A stretch of 64,000 nt of DNA. Source: Hyaloperonospora brassicae. Taxonomy: Eukaryota; Oomycota; Peronosporomycetes; Peronosporales; Peronosporaceae. The position numbers and the translations under genes were made by a program. The notes under the pieces are model-generated. The model had not been told where the DNA came from and did no database searches. It saw only the letters and a list, made by a program, of their open reading frames with translations. The stretch spans positions 62,001 to 126,000 of the forward strand of contig CANTFL010001287.1 of NCBI GenBank assembly GCA_947650285.1, in the 5' to 3' direction. Below, in pieces: positions 1 to 13,639 of the stretch (within the stretch, counting starts at the first letter, position 1; each line of letters begins with the position of its first letter).

Positions 1-150
1 ATCAAAGTACTTGATGCGGCCTTCATGGATCCAATATTCACCCATTATGCGAGCTTTCGGAACTGTAAGAGGACATCCACGGTTTAGGTACGTGCATTCT
101 GTGATGTACCACTCAATTATATCAGTGTCGCTTCGGCCACCAATGGTGCC
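1..150 (-). mobile_element. Internal end of a minus-strand LTR retroelement
   Basis: This segment abuts the inner end of the LTR at 151-598. Read on the minus strand it stays open without a stop for all 50 codons in one frame (motifs include RSDTDIIEWYIT and GEYWIHEGRIKYFD), so it may be the start of a gag-like or leader region. Directly after the LTR end the minus strand reads GGCACCATTGGTGGCCGAAG. The TGGTGGC in it would pair with a tRNA 3' end ...GCCACCA and is a possible primer-binding site, but it lies about 10 bases from the LTR, so this is weak. No polypurine tract is seen at this junction, which favours this side being the 5' interior. The rest of the element lies outside the window. 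I do not recognise the protein. Confidence 0.5.
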
Positions 151-598
151 TGTAACGGGGTGAGCCCGTTGCATGAAAATTGATATCTTTGTATCAATTT
201 TTGAACATTATCTATTCAGATAATGTTCAATTGACTTTACTCGTAAGGAGTAAGGATGAAGGAATATTACCCTCGAGGGTAATATTTCTTTGTTGGGTTG
301 CTCCACCTAATGGTTGATGTTCACGGTACATCAACCAGATTAACCACCAATCGCTGCTGGACGCGCGCAATGGATGGTGAGCAAGAAACCCACATAGGAG
401 ATTGTAGTTTAATATAGTTAGCTCAAGACAAAAGATGGTTTAGTAAGAAACAAAACTATATTCAATACAGTTCTACTTTTTCCGTTAGACTGAACTTTCG
501 GGCTTTGTCTGCTTCGCTGCGCTTCCTCACGCCACGTGTACGTGACGTCGGGTGCACATAACCTTGTGCCGAATTGACACAAGGCGTGACCCGTTACA
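151..598 (-). repeat. LTR, 448 bp, TGTAACGGG...CCCGTTACA, hairpin-rich
   Basis: The ends form a terminal inverted repeat (TGTAACGGG at 151, CCCGTTACA ending at 598), with the TG...CA termini expected of an LTR. The segment contains a run of nearly adjacent hairpins: 154-170 (6-bp stem), 176-201 (10 bp, 6-nt loop), 201-230 (13 bp, 4-nt loop), 237-253 (6 bp), 263-286 (a perfect 24-bp palindrome), 311-337 (10 bp, 7-nt loop), 533-544 (5 bp) and 562-584 (7 bp, 9-nt loop). Orientation is inferred from the flank at 1-150. Only one LTR of the element is in the window, so divergence between LTRs cannot be judged. Confidence 0.75.
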
Positions 599-3500
599 GT
601 GCCTTTCAGGTTTCTTCGATTAGAGGGTACTACCTAACCAAAAAATAAAATGACAAACACTTCGCCATTTTATTGGAACAAGAGTTGTGCGTTTCTTAAC
701 GTCTTTGGTCACTAGAGTAAGAAGACTTGTTCAGGCATATAAGCTTTAGCACTAAGTGATGTTGTTTCCTTGATATCATCAGTCCCTCAAACTTGGACTA
801 GAAGATCATTTATCAAATTAGACTCGTTTAGTCGTGTTTTTGTAGATACTAGTGTCCCACTATAAGACTTAAGTCTTCGTGTGAAAAAGGAGATATTACG
901 GCTTCACTACAAAAATATATTATCCGTAAGTCATTATCGTGTACCACTTCTAACATTTTATTAAATTCGTTGCCCAAGGATCCGAAAATTTACTTGATAC
1001 GATATTGCTGAAGGCAAATCCAACAGCTACACCAACTTACGTACGGTTTAATCACACTTCTTTGACCACACTGTCGTAATTGATATCGATCCTCGACTCT
1101 TTTAATTTTGAACGATGGCATTTGTGCAAACAATCGCCTCACTCTGAATCGGCACATTAGAGAAAAAAGCTACTTAAAATAATCGAAGACGCTCCGAAAC
1201 ATGCTTAGAAACGAAAGCGGCGGTAGATTTAAAAAGTGAAGCCGAAATAAGGATGAGTACAGTACCTAGCCGCTTTAAGAGCGTGGTGTTTTAGCGCGCT
1301 ATCAGCGTTACGTATGACTGTTAGACCTTGAGCTTAATATCGTGACTGATGATCTCGATGAAAGATATATACTGCGGAATATTACACCGATATTGACGTT
1401 TATCAAGCTTTAGTATGGGGGTGTTAACGGGGTAGCACTATGTGAAACGAGTGATATGCAATGAGTTTGCGTGACTATACGCAAATATTTAAAGATTTCG
1501 CTTAGTAGCCTGTGACTATATCGACTTATTCTAATTTGAATGTAATAATTAGATAATCTAATAGTATGATCAATTTCTTTTCACTTTTCTACATATTTAG
1601 TCACGATGCCATAAGTCCGTTATAGGTCCATGGGCCTTGCAACAATGCAGCCTCAACGTGGTTATGTATATAGTCCACCTTAAGTAAATGAGCGCATCAG
1701 ATAGGATGCAGGCGAGTATGTCGATGAATCGATCATAGTAACCGAGGCCGCGTCCGCGGCACGTAATGATCGGTCAGAGCTACCTGACGCTACAATCTAT
1801 ACCCATGAGGGATGACTGGCGTAATTATAAAACTAAGACATGTAAAACCACTACACAACTTTCTTCGAGACAATACTCGCTCATCATTGTCGATTAAATG
1901 ATGTTGACGATGACGCAACTTCAAAGGTATGATACGACACGTGCAACAATATTAATTTTCATAGTAAATGAAAATTCGTTAACGTTGGGATTAGTCTAAA
2001 ACTTTGTTATACCTTTGCAAACGCATAGAATATAGGTCGGTTGAACATAGGTCATCCTCACGGTATATCAGATCGCCAAATGCTTGATAGAGCACAAATT
2101 ATGTAGCTAGTACGGATAGAGAACAATGTCGCGCCGTGGTCTTAAATAGTAAATGCTCCTAATTGTGACTTGAAATTTTTATGGACCATAACTCCTTGGC
2201 TACCACGCGACCATTTTTTTCCAAAGTATGGTCTATAGATGAAGACAATTTATCTCGAGACCTTGTAATTATTTCAATGACCCAACTAATTTATTTAATT
2301 AGTGGTGCGTAGAGCTTTATAACGTAGCTATTATTATAAGCGTTAAACGACGGTAAAGGATCAAGAGAAACCCTAAAAGTCAGGATGGCCTTGCAATCTT
2401 ATAGAATCTGAACTCAGAGTATCTCGGAAATCGATAAATTACTACAATTAGCTTTGGGTCTCGCTCAAACCGCCTGAAAAGTGTAGTTTTGAGTTAAATT
2501 CTAGTAGAACGCAAGAGATTCGGTGTATCGGCGATGGCTTACGAAGAGCTGTGTACGATTATATAGTATATGGTGATTGAGGATTAGCGTATATTATTTG
2601 AGACTCTAGCAAAATATTCAATGATAGGTAGATAGGCTTTTGACCAGGATGACGCAGATGATTGATATAAACTAATTGTTCATGATTCCTCACTAAATCG
2701 AAAGTAGTTTAGGGTCTTCAGAAGGTTTGTACTTTTCGTTCAAAAGGCCAGCTAGACGAATATAAAGCAATTTGTGGTCCTGCCATCTTTTTTAAGACGC
2801 AAAAAATACATTATAGAGAGTCGTGCGAGGGCTCAGTTTCGAAAACACAAACTACTTTGTGTAAAATTTGTGCGAAAACCATAGAGTGTTCGCTAACATC
2901 TTGTTGGCGAGGACCGTAAATGGTCCAAGATACGCCGGTCGAATAACAACCAGATTAACAGGATGGTATTAAATGTATATTCTTGCCCTTTATTAATAGC
3001 AGATATTGAATGATAAATATATATTTTACATTTGTGTGTTTACGCTTGAGGCATCACACTTTTTTGTGAAACCCTGCTTTTTTTGGATATCGCCACACAT
3101 GTATGCAGTGAAACATTGATCGTCTTAATCTAATTTTATGGACATGAGTTATGGTCATAATAAGGATTTTGCAAGCCGTCCATTATTTTTCTCATATAAA
3201 TACGCTCCACATGTAAGTAGCTCCAAGGAGAGCGTCAGTGCGGATCGCTGTTCTAGATAGAACATATTTTGGTCGGAGAAGTCATGCCCAGGGTTAGTCG
3301 ATCATACATACTCACACGTAGTCGAGAGCTGCAATACCGAGGGGTTAGAGGGAACCGAAGCGTGTATCTTCGATGATCCAAATAGCGTATTTGATACATT
3401 GATTTGTTTACGGATTATTCGTTGTGCCGAATCTCCTATGTAGCAGATGTATATCTTATATTATGAAGCTTAAGAGCGAAATGAAGGTCAACACAAATAG

Positions 3501-5400
3501 TTTGTGACGAGCAAACTATGTTGACTGTAACAAGGTAGCCGATGCTTATTTCAACACATTAAAAAGTAAATCTATGAACACGATGTAAATAGAGTGTCTC
3601 GAACCTCCACCCACTACATAGGTGCAGGGGAGGTAATTTTACTTAAGAACACGCGTATTCAAAAGGAAAATAAATCTCCAATTGATTTACCGTAAAGTTA
3701 TAACGATAAATAAAACGTTTGTATCGCTCAAAATAATTTTAACGAAATTAATATAGCACCGCTACCTGCAAATAGCTCTTGAAGCGCAACTAATTGTAAT
3801 CGGCCTTGAAACTATTTTATATATTGACCTTCGAAAAATATTGAGTAGAGCGGTATCGTATAGCGATATAAAAGGTAAGCTTTCCGTCCATTATTTACTT
3901 CTTCAGCATAACTTAGAGACTACTGGTTACATTAATTTGACCCTGGCCTCATTTCTATGTCAATTTAATATAGAACGGATCAACCTTGCAATATAGATAG
4001 TATTCGAACTTGATAGAGATCATATATTTTTGCTCACCATGTATCAGATCCGACACCGCCGCTTGCTAAGGCATTTCATCGTAAGATCATCAAAGCTTGC
4101 AATACCTGTGTTGCAAACGTAATATCTAGTGAGGATCACGCAAAGTCCATACTCGTGGATTACAATAGGTTCTAGTAGGTAATGCTAAGGGTTGAGCGGT
4201 GCAGTCGCATATTCTCATGTTTTACCCGGTGGCAAGTTGCTTGCGCTTCCATGCATATGCTCACCCGTTTTTATAGCTTGTTTAATATTAGTTTGGGGTA
4301 AAGTAGTTAAAACGTTCTTCACAACCCAAATTATCTTTATCGATTTCATATTATTTGGTTATAATACGATTAAATATATTTTCTGTGAGGTACTACGAGT
4401 TCGATCGTATATAGACGATTTCCAACATTTAGGACGGCAGGCCGTAACCGATGTGGTTTTGGGCGTATCATCTAAACTTAATTGATACAACTAGATGAAC
4501 ACAAAAAAAGTTATCTACTTAATGCTGGTTTAATATGCAAAGATTGTTGCTCTAGTTTTATGCATCTGCGCATCAATAAACGTGTGGTAGCGGTTTAATA
4601 CGCACCACAAATAGGTATAATTGTAAAATGTTCACCTTAAAGATATTTTACAGAGGAGGGCAGAAAAAGTCTGACGCACGAGTAAAAGAAATAAGAAACT
4701 TATGCTTTTTTAACTCAATATAAATGGCAATTGAAGCCATAAATAGATTGGGCGCTGGCGATTACATATATCGGTATTGTATAGCAAATTCGATCACAAG
4801 AGCATTGAACAAATACCAAAAGGTATCAGTGTAAAAATATATATACTTATGTAGACCGCATTAGTAAAAGGGAGTTTTTCCTACATAAACAAGCAATTGA
4901 TAAGTCTACATGACAGCGTATCGATTATGTAATTAGCACAGTCTTATTGTGATTTAATTAATCATTAAAGCTGGCAACATCACGAGAGTACGAATATACC
5001 GTTGCGTAATGAACAGCACTGAATCGCCGAGCAGAAGTTGTGAATACCATTTAAGATCAAGATTGTCGTATAGACAATTTATCGGCCATTTCGAATTCGT
5101 TTATGTCGAAATCAATTGTAAAAAAATTGAGTCCATGGCAAATGAATTATGTATACAACTCGCGCCAGAAGTGTTTCGGCCTTCGCCAAGGTCACCCTTT
5201 GTAATTATAATGTATCTAGAAGTAATATCTTACTCTATCCTGCACCGACCGACTAATAAGTTTATAATTTTTTTCGTGTTTTCACATTAATATCCTGCTA
5301 TAGCTTCCATAATTGGCAGCGAGGGCATCGAATGGCCGGATAGTGTAAGATATATCATCGTCATGTGGTGGAGTGGCGATCACAAGATTCGTGTGGCCAC
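599..5400. other. AT-rich stretch with no recognisable gene
   Basis: Stops are frequent in all six frames. The longest open stretches (about 90-100 codons) are no longer than expected by chance at this base composition. I see no tRNA, rRNA, clear repeat array or conserved protein motif. It is probably old, unrecognisable transposon or intergenic sequence. Confidence 0.6.
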
Positions 5401-5790
5401 AAAATCCACTGACGCTCAGACGCTCAACTATCGGGGAGGAGGAACTCCGTTTGTGTAAATCAAGCTTCCTTCCTTACATTGTGTACCCGTCGGTAGGGTG
5501 AGCTGCACTCTTCTAAATGGACTCTCGCGGAGAAATTATTTGACCGTGTCTGAGATGGGGTGGTGATCGTGTGGAAAACTTCACACGACCACGAATATAC
5601 CTGTAGGGCACAAAATATGAGTTGCCTCGATCTCTTCGAGATCGCCTTGTTTAAACCGTAGATACTTGATCCGCGAGCCTTCTGACCACTTAAGCCGTCT
5701 CCCAATCTTGTACCTTGTCCTATTAAGTGTTGCTGCGTCCAATCGCAGTGGGGGGAGTTGTCTTGGAATTACTCGGTCACTGGACAATCA
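5400..5790 (+). mobile_element. Decayed gypsy-type 3' interior, copy A
   Basis: This segment aligns by eye, in reverse complement, to 35905-36260. Shared stretches include GTGTACCCGTCGGT (near 5485), CTTGATCCGCGAGCCTT (near 5668) and CTGCGTCCAATCGCAG (near 5733). It ends in a purine run (GTGGGGGGAG near 5750) that matches the polypurine tract beside the LTR in the 35.9-kb copy. After that the sequence still loosely resembles the start of that LTR. It contains hairpins at 5567-5588 (TCGTGTG/CACACGA) and 5628-5644 (CGATCTC/GAGATCG). It is non-coding; two short open frames crossing it look accidental. Confidence 0.6.
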
Positions 5791-6039
5791 ATCTTAGGAC
5801 TTCACTCGATTAACGCATGTGTTTTTCTTGATGTCGGGTGACCAGTATTTCGACCCGGACTAGAAAAAGACACGTGTACCTCCAAGTTGATTTAATTCTG
5901 TATTATGTTCAATAACAAAATCTATAGTCAATCATGTGCCTATATTCATCACCGATTCTAAGCTACGCCCTCCCTAACCGCAGACTTCCTTACAGATACG
6001 ATGTAGTTCACTTCACCTTACTTCCTGATTCGTAGTCAT

Positions 6040-6240
6040 CGATCCTGTGATGTCGCGAAAACCAATTGGACGGATCACGATATCTATGGATCGCTGACCC
6101 TGTGAATCACGTTACCCTTGAATTGCGGAACCCATGCATTGCTGACACCGTGATTCGCGTATACCGTGAATTTCGTACCTCTTTTATTGCGTAACCCCTA
6201 GATAGTGAAGCAGCTGAATCGCGCACCTCGTGGATCTCGT
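6040..6240. repeat. Degenerate minisatellite, 16-17 bp unit
   Basis: About ten imperfect units with a consensus close to ACCCGTGAATTGCGTA follow one another. Examples are ACCCTGTGAATCACGTT, ACCCTTGAATTGCGGA, ACCGTGATTCGCGTAT and ACCGTGAATTTCGTA. The units are strongly diverged and the array has no open frame through it. Confidence 0.6.
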
Positions 6241-6249
6241 ATCGTATCC

Positions 6250-9200
6250 GTGTCATTTCCCGTCACTTTTCGGCTTGAGAGGATTTGTGTGACCCTTTTT
6301 GCATTGAACGCGTGCTATTTCTTAGTGTCGTTTGGACCGTGCGCTAATTTAATAAATGAAATATAAGAAGAGCTGTGAGGGTCTAAATTAGGCACTTGGT
6401 GGTGTGACGTGCCAGTATAAGCGCATCAATAGGGTTTAGACTGAGCGCCGCTACCCTTATATTATTTTAATTTGATTATACATCCAATATCACTTCGTAA
6501 TACAAGCGCCACTTTATTCTCATCACGAATTCTATTTTTTCATACCCCGTAGGTAGACCTGATAATCTCGAAGTGCATAGCTCATCAAAATTATAACGTG
6601 TATCACTCATTTTAGTACGCGACGTTTCAAACAAAAATTGTAAGAAAGCCAATAAGAACAGACACTTTTTAGACTTTGATCTCAACTGGGTACGAGCAGG
6701 GTCTCAAATTATAAGTTTGGCAAACTTATGGATCCAGTTCGTAGCCGGTTAATCGAGATGAGAACAAATTTCTTTGGTAATCGTGTTAATATTCGACGCT
6801 TAGCTATAATTATTTGTGCCGTATCTTGATGTCTGAGACCTTTACTTAAATTGGCTCATTTCTTCCACCATAATATAACGTAATTTAGACAACATATGAG
6901 AAAACGACTGAAAAGATCATTGTTATGCCAAAAATGTAGATATATACGCTACACCGCATTGGCGTATCTGCACAGAGGCTCTCTTACATGTACCCCGATA
7001 GTCGATCGTAGTTAAATTTTCTTTTTTAGAATAAAATTATATCATGTGTCCTGTATGGAACATGAAATCGACATAAATATATGACACTCCAATATTATAC
7101 CATCAATTTTTAGTTTACGAACAAAGCTTTTACATTCGTCGTGAATGTATGTCTGATTTGAATTTACTCTCCGTGTTATTTCGCAAGAGCACTTGAGTAC
7201 GACTATGGTTGCTTTTATAATATATGAAGTCAAGATGAACCTAACGCGAACATGTTGAAATTCCTAATTTGCTAGTATTTCATCACTTTACGATTTCGTG
7301 CTATACTCTTGACAAAAAAATAAAATTGACGGGGATAGAGCACATTGTGCAGCGAATTACATCGACGAAAGTCTCTCAAGCTTACGAAATATATCATTTT
7401 ATAATTTTGTAGCGCAAGTTAATTGCTATATCTCTTATATATGCCCATCTAATAGCGATCATACATGTGCTCTTATTAATGTATGGATCTCGATAGTCTC
7501 AATGAGCGATATACAGGTTTGATTTTTGGTCCAGTCGACTCAGCGGTGAAAAATTGCGTACACGGAAACGTTTAATGTAGAAGTTGAAATGCGGAAACCC
7601 TTTGTATTACCAACTTCATGACAAATATCTACCACAGTATGGGCATCCAGGTCACTACACGCATAGGTTCGGTTCAAACGGCCACGATGACAATATGACA
7701 CTGTCAATAATCGTCCAAAATTCCACTCCTGCCATGAAAGAGAGACAAGAAGCGTGAATATTCGCAATACGATGGAGCTAATGGGGAAAGCACACTCGTT
7801 AGCTGGACCCTCAGTGTGTCACATGAAGACAAGTATGGCATTGATTTAAAAGTAGATCCTTGAGTCGAACGCGTTACCTCTGATAACAAAGGTAAAATTA
7901 GAAATAGAAGCCACATAATTTGTTGAACTAATTGGAGACTTTGTGATCGACAAGTTAAATGATTTTTTCAACACTTGTGTGCTTTTAGAGGCTACTATAT
8001 CAACTTATAATAGCAATATAATACCACAACACTTGTTGCTTATATATCTGCCTGTACGACGTATATTTGCCTCACGGTATCAAATGCAAGCTATATATCT
8101 GCCTGTACGACATGTATTTGCCTCACGGTATCAAATGCAAGCTTATATATCAATAAATGGCAAACGTTGATAAAAAGATGACTGAATCACTTAGATGTAT
8201 AATTTTATATTTCTCGGCTGGGGTATTAATACATAAGTAAATGCTTAGCAAATATAGCCTTTGATTTAGGTACTCAGCAAATTTCAGACTTACGTGCATA
8301 GTGCACACTACACAGTCTACATTACAAAGTACGCAATCTATCAACGCAAATCGTGCTGAATGTATTTACTTTTATGTGCACCTTTCGATATCGTCGATAG
8401 ATACACTGAACTTACTAGTACATTTAAAATCGTATCTCGATATTTGAAATCAAGATGGCGTCCCGTCGATTGAAGGCGGTAATAGGATAAGCGAATTCTA
8501 CATTTTGTATAAAGTTGAACATATTTCTTTGGCTTTATCTTAAGAGCTTCTTATGATCACACTGCGCATGTAAATCCGGGATCACTTTACAGGCACTAAT
8601 GCTAATCGTGTCGCGCAGCCAATATCTATGTAACCTCCATCATGCTTAACTACGTGGCTTCATTTTGAGTGTTTGCGTCACAACTTGCATCAAGTATTAA
8701 TGAGACCTAGCAGTGCAAGGAGGTTTTACACTATAATCATCGCATATCGTTTGTACGATCACGCTTACAATTCATAAATTATGTATTAAGTAGAATTTAT
8801 TTATCGAAGAGGGTCAGAATACGAAAGGCTCGGCTGAATAATAATATATAGTGCGACCGGGTCGAGCGGAGCTTTGCAGCTCTAGAATTGAAAGGATTTG
8901 GTAAGTTATTAATCCACCTTGAAAAATACAAAATCCAACAAAGTGAGACTCAGATATTATTTTAGTTTCGTTAGATGCTATAGGATAACGACTTCACGAT
9001 CATGTGATATCACGAGCTGGACGAATTGTAAATATTAACTTGTATAACTTGACTAAGATGTAGCATATTTTATAAAGAAGTGTTTCCTGATTGGTCAAAC
9101 GTGAATTTGATTTTTGTTCAACGTAGTAGACAGTATATATGAACCTTATTAAGGTATTTTGAAGCTACGGTTCATCAGAGGGTATCATAAAGTAGTCATT

Positions 9201-12200
9201 TTCCAAAAATATGAATGAATGCACCAATACATAAGAGGATGGAAATGCATCAAACGTCAATAATGTTACCAAAAAATGAGGATGAAAATTTTAGCACGCA
9301 ACGTATGCATACGATAAAGTACAAAGATGCTCAAGATGCCATGAATATAAGCAGTCTTTGGAACGGTATCTTAAAAGAAGTGTGAGAAATATTGCGCATT
9401 AACAATGATTTGAAAAGGACGCAGAATCATATATGTGTCTTCATTAGTAACATAGGTGTACAACAATGTTATTTACAAGTTTATAACCTTTGCAGCGGGG
9501 TTTATGAATCTACCATGCAAGCAACTAAACTTAATGTCCTTGCAGATAAACCTATTTAAGGCAGCGGCGATCGCATTGATAACTATGCAATCTCAACTCG
9601 TCACCGTCCTTCAGACGACCGAAAAACGAAGGTGACAATCATACAATCATACTTGCTTAAATTTTATTACCGCGTGTACCCCTTCTTTTGACAAAGCACG
9701 TCGCACTCTCTGCGTTGTAATTAATTTGATGATAATGTCTGATCCGTAATAAGATTATACGCGGGATCTGTCGCGCTAAAATATTTGCGTGCTTAACGTG
9801 TTTTTGAACTCGTCGATTTGATTGTCCCTAATTTACCTTGGAATCCACTCGTTTGAATGTAAATACTTGACCACTCCGTACATCAAACCTAAAAAAAGTC
9901 GCCTCGGGGTTTAAAATCAGACTTTGCCATATGAATTCATCCGACCAGCGGAGAAATTCATTTTTTATTTAGAGCTCTTGAGAACCTTCGGCCAATTGAT
10001 AATGAGTTACAAATTGCGCAGTAGCGCGAAATTAGGTTCGGTATCGCTGGGAAACCAATGATATCTTGCATTCAAGAGAAATCAGCGCGCATGCTTTTAA
10101 GTCAAAATAGGGACTTTATACTAATGCTTAACAACCTTAGTGTCAACTTTGCCATATACAGTATCGTAATGCCACTATTCACGGCCACTAGTCGTCCTTA
10201 CCGTGCTAAATATCTTTTTACTTGTACTACACACCAGTCACAATCTTCCTGGACCGCTATGCCTAATTTCGATCAAGTGACCGGTTCGAGTAAGGACGAT
10301 AGCATAAACTTATCGCATAACATCGATTCCAGTCGTTCGAATAGCCTTTTTGCGGAACACCTGATTAATGTTGACCGTTCTATGTTAAACTTGAAATTAG
10401 TGGTTGGTAAGCGCTTGATCGATATTGGCCGAGTGCAAGTATGTATTCCGCACTAAATATGTAGCTTAAATATACATTCGTATTTTGATCCGGGTATAAC
10501 ATTCCATCTCCTCAAAAATTGGTCTCTTACCTGTCTCATTCATGGTTATTAGCCATAGTAGTGGCCTCGGATTGCCCTCATTTAATTGCTTTCACTTAAA
10601 TTGTTGCATCAACTTCATTACATCGAGCGTGTCAAGAATGCAGAGTACAACGTTGTATCAGTATATTGCATCTAATGTCTGATTCAAAATAAGAGGACCG
10701 AGCTCACGCTAACATGCAGTATGACATCTACTGAAGGCATTATAATTGCGTCTGTCTTCGCAGCATACATACCGCGACATCATAACTGACAACAACGATC
10801 CATATCGACACCGACATCACTACCGTAATTAGCAGCTTTGTTATAGATTGAACTCAATATCCAATATGTGGTGCGTGTTCAGTAACAAAAAGTTTCCTTT
10901 GTGTCTGCAAGGTTCCGCAGGAACATTTCAAATTTGAAATAAAACATTTGCGTCAGATATTTAGTATATTCTCTCCGTGTGATATTCATTTATTCTTCAT
11001 CTCAAGCCAGATTGGGTCGTACCTTCAAAATTTACAGAAAACTGTGTACGTGCCATTTTTAAATGGCTCTGTCTCATCTCATCCACATTTATGGTTCGGC
11101 CTGGACGACATTTACAGACAATCTTAATGTCAAGTTTCAAGATGTGGGTACTGGAACCAGAAAAGAAATGTGGCCTCACATTTGAACCATAAAATGCCGC
11201 CAGTTTACTCTAGGAGAGTCGACGCGTCATTTTTTCGTTTAACACGACTTTCGGTGATCTAGATGTACAAGTTTGTATCAATGAGATAAGAAAGGGATGT
11301 TGGCAGATCCATGTGGAAGTAAATAAAAGGTTCGAAGGCATGTATATTCCGTCACACAATTTATCTCAGGAGTGCATTTTTCTCAATCGTGAGGTGGATT
11401 GGATTCATTTTATCCACTTCATAAAGCAAATATATATTTTTTAGTTACTGGAAGCATTTTTGTGTATCTTGCGGTGTTTTTCGTGATAGTTTGGCGTAAG
11501 TATGATACATCACATATAAATGTTTTATGATGAACTAGAATTAACACGTACGTGAATGTGTATTGTGTATATACCGAGTAACTACTACGCGTCAACTTCT
11601 AACTTTCACGATTCGAATGACTGGAAAGGCCCTTTCCACGTCACAAGCAAGTAATATCGCTACATAGTTGATAAGCTATTTCTGTTTTCTAAGCTTTGTC
11701 CTCACGAACAAAGCACCATGAGGAGATACACTGCAAATACATTACAAAAAGCTGTGCCCATCAATGCGAACCCATGTTACATCCTGCATTCCGTGTTGTG
11801 TGTAGCTTCTAACAAACGAACAACCTCGTATCTGGTCGCTCGACGAGATGTGCATAGATTCACTCTTATCTGGCCTCACATCGGGGTAAAATGAAGCATC
11901 TCATGGCATAAAAGGACATGCCTGAAGCTTTTACATATTTGATGTAAGATATCCTCGTTATATAGAACGTCAAAAGACTAATAATCGACCGCCTCGCTCG
12001 GCGGCAAAGGATCTTTCATTTCTTATCGTCCCATTTTGATATAATTCATGCTGTCCGGCGCATACTGCACGACCAGCCATCGTCTCTCTTCTCTATCAAT
12101 CTTCTTATAAGCGATCAGCAAAACCAAAGAATTGTGTTATCACACACGGCAACGCTGCATATATATCACACATCACCACGCACCACATATCCTCCGCCGC

Positions 12201-13639
12201 CGTCCTTAATAATGTAAATGGGCACGGGATTGATCAAACTGCGTTTTACTTTAGTTCGCGGTTTAGCCCGACTTACCTATACCAAACGGCTAGCTCCAGA
12301 GCTTGCATGTTGCATGTTGTACCCTAATTAGATTGTGACACGAATATGGAAGCATTGGAGTCCTCCTATAGATAGTCGGTGTATAGTCTCATCTCACCCC
12401 TCATGGTGCGAATTGCCACGTACACCTGTAAAGACATCATTTCGTGTTGACCTCATTTTATAGTTTTACCTTTGTTGACCTTCGATATTGTGCTGCCTTT
12501 AATCGTTCTTCGCAGTTACTGCAACAGCAACATAGAACAGTTCTTATGCTAGGAAAATGTGATGCGCACTTTTATGCATTCGCCATCCTTTGATGCTTTC
12601 CTATTACGCCCCCTCTGTGCTTTTGCGCCTAATAACTGAATCGTGGGGAAGGGCGTGGTGAGGACCGCTAGAAAGAGCGACTGGGATATTCTCCTACGGT
12701 CGTGTGGATGCGGTCATCGGCCCACACTTATGGGACTTGGTCGCTTGAGTCTAAGCATGTGGTTGCGAAGATTGGCTCGCAGCAGATTATATAGAATTTA
12801 TTGATCCGTACTATGGTACATTCTGCCGTAAAGAACAGAATAGACACAGCTCAATTGTGCCGCACGTTTTTGAAATGTTTAGCGATGAGGTTTCCGCGTT
12901 GTTGATTGCTTCTAGTCATGACGACGATTCGTACACCTTTATGCTCTTAGCCGCTTCATAGGTTCTTACGGACGCTAATAGCGAATTGTTTCCAAATTAT
13001 CAGGCAACCCTTGCTGTCATGTAAGCGTTCGACGCAAATGTCGTGTTTTGATCCGATGCGATGGATGCTCGAATGTTATAAAGGAGCTTTTGGTATTTTC
13101 GACGATAGAGATTGCTGGCTCATCGCGATTTGTGCCAATACACCTTATCGTTGCGATTGCGGACTGTACTGCAATGCGCCCGCACTAAACTAGGACAAGG
13201 GCTCTTCGTGCGTGACATTTTCAAGAAGCAAGCGGATATTCAGTAGGCTAGTTCAATGTCACCCTGACAATGCATACGACTAGCTCGCCAAACTGAATAC
13301 AGCAGCGTCTGCTTGTAATTCAAATTATCGGTGCAAAAAAAGCGCGACCAACTGACTGTGTGCGGATGTGTGGGCACTCTGGCTTGAAATGAATATTCAT
13401 AAAACATACGAGTGTGCTGACCCCTCTGGGAGAGAGTACCACAAACGGGCCGGCCGCCCGCTCACCCTGCGTTACTGCATGCGCCTTCAATACAAGCTCG
13501 GGAACAAGCCGATGTTCCTCAGTCTAAAACCCATGCAAATGCATTATCTGTGCGTCACGACGACAGCTCCGCTCTTCCGGGCATCACAACCTTATCTCGG
13601 TCTGACCCCCACAAGCAGAAGTCCAGTTGCGCCTCAGAG
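6250..13639. other. AT-rich spacer upstream of the large gene
   Basis: I find no supported gene here. Open frames up to 132 codons (for example 10058-10456) look random. GC content rises from about 12,600 onward. The reading frame of the large gene is already open from 13421, just after a TGA at 13418-13420, but there is no ATG in that frame before 13640. A spliced upstream exon therefore cannot be excluded. A 51-bp tandem duplication at 8041-8142 is listed separately. Confidence 0.5.
8041..8142. repeat. Two-copy 51-bp tandem duplication
   Basis: 8041-8091 and 8092-8142 are direct copies differing at only about three bases, all between GTACGAC and ATTTGCC. The unit is 17 codons long, so a small open frame (about 7943-8170) runs through both copies in register. 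I do not regard that frame as a gene. The near identity makes this one of the youngest changes in the spacer. Confidence 0.85.

Noticed and set aside
10058..10456. 132-codon open frame in the left spacer
   Set aside because: No motif, no composition shift, no flanking gene signals; the length is within chance expectation.
13011..13193. Short Cys-containing open frame upstream of the large gene
   Set aside because: It starts at TTG, is 60 codons long and has no conserved pattern. An exon cannot be excluded but is not supported.
13550..13639. Upstream extension of the large gene from a GTG
   Set aside because: GTG is not a normal eukaryotic start. The first ATG in frame at 13640 has a good context.
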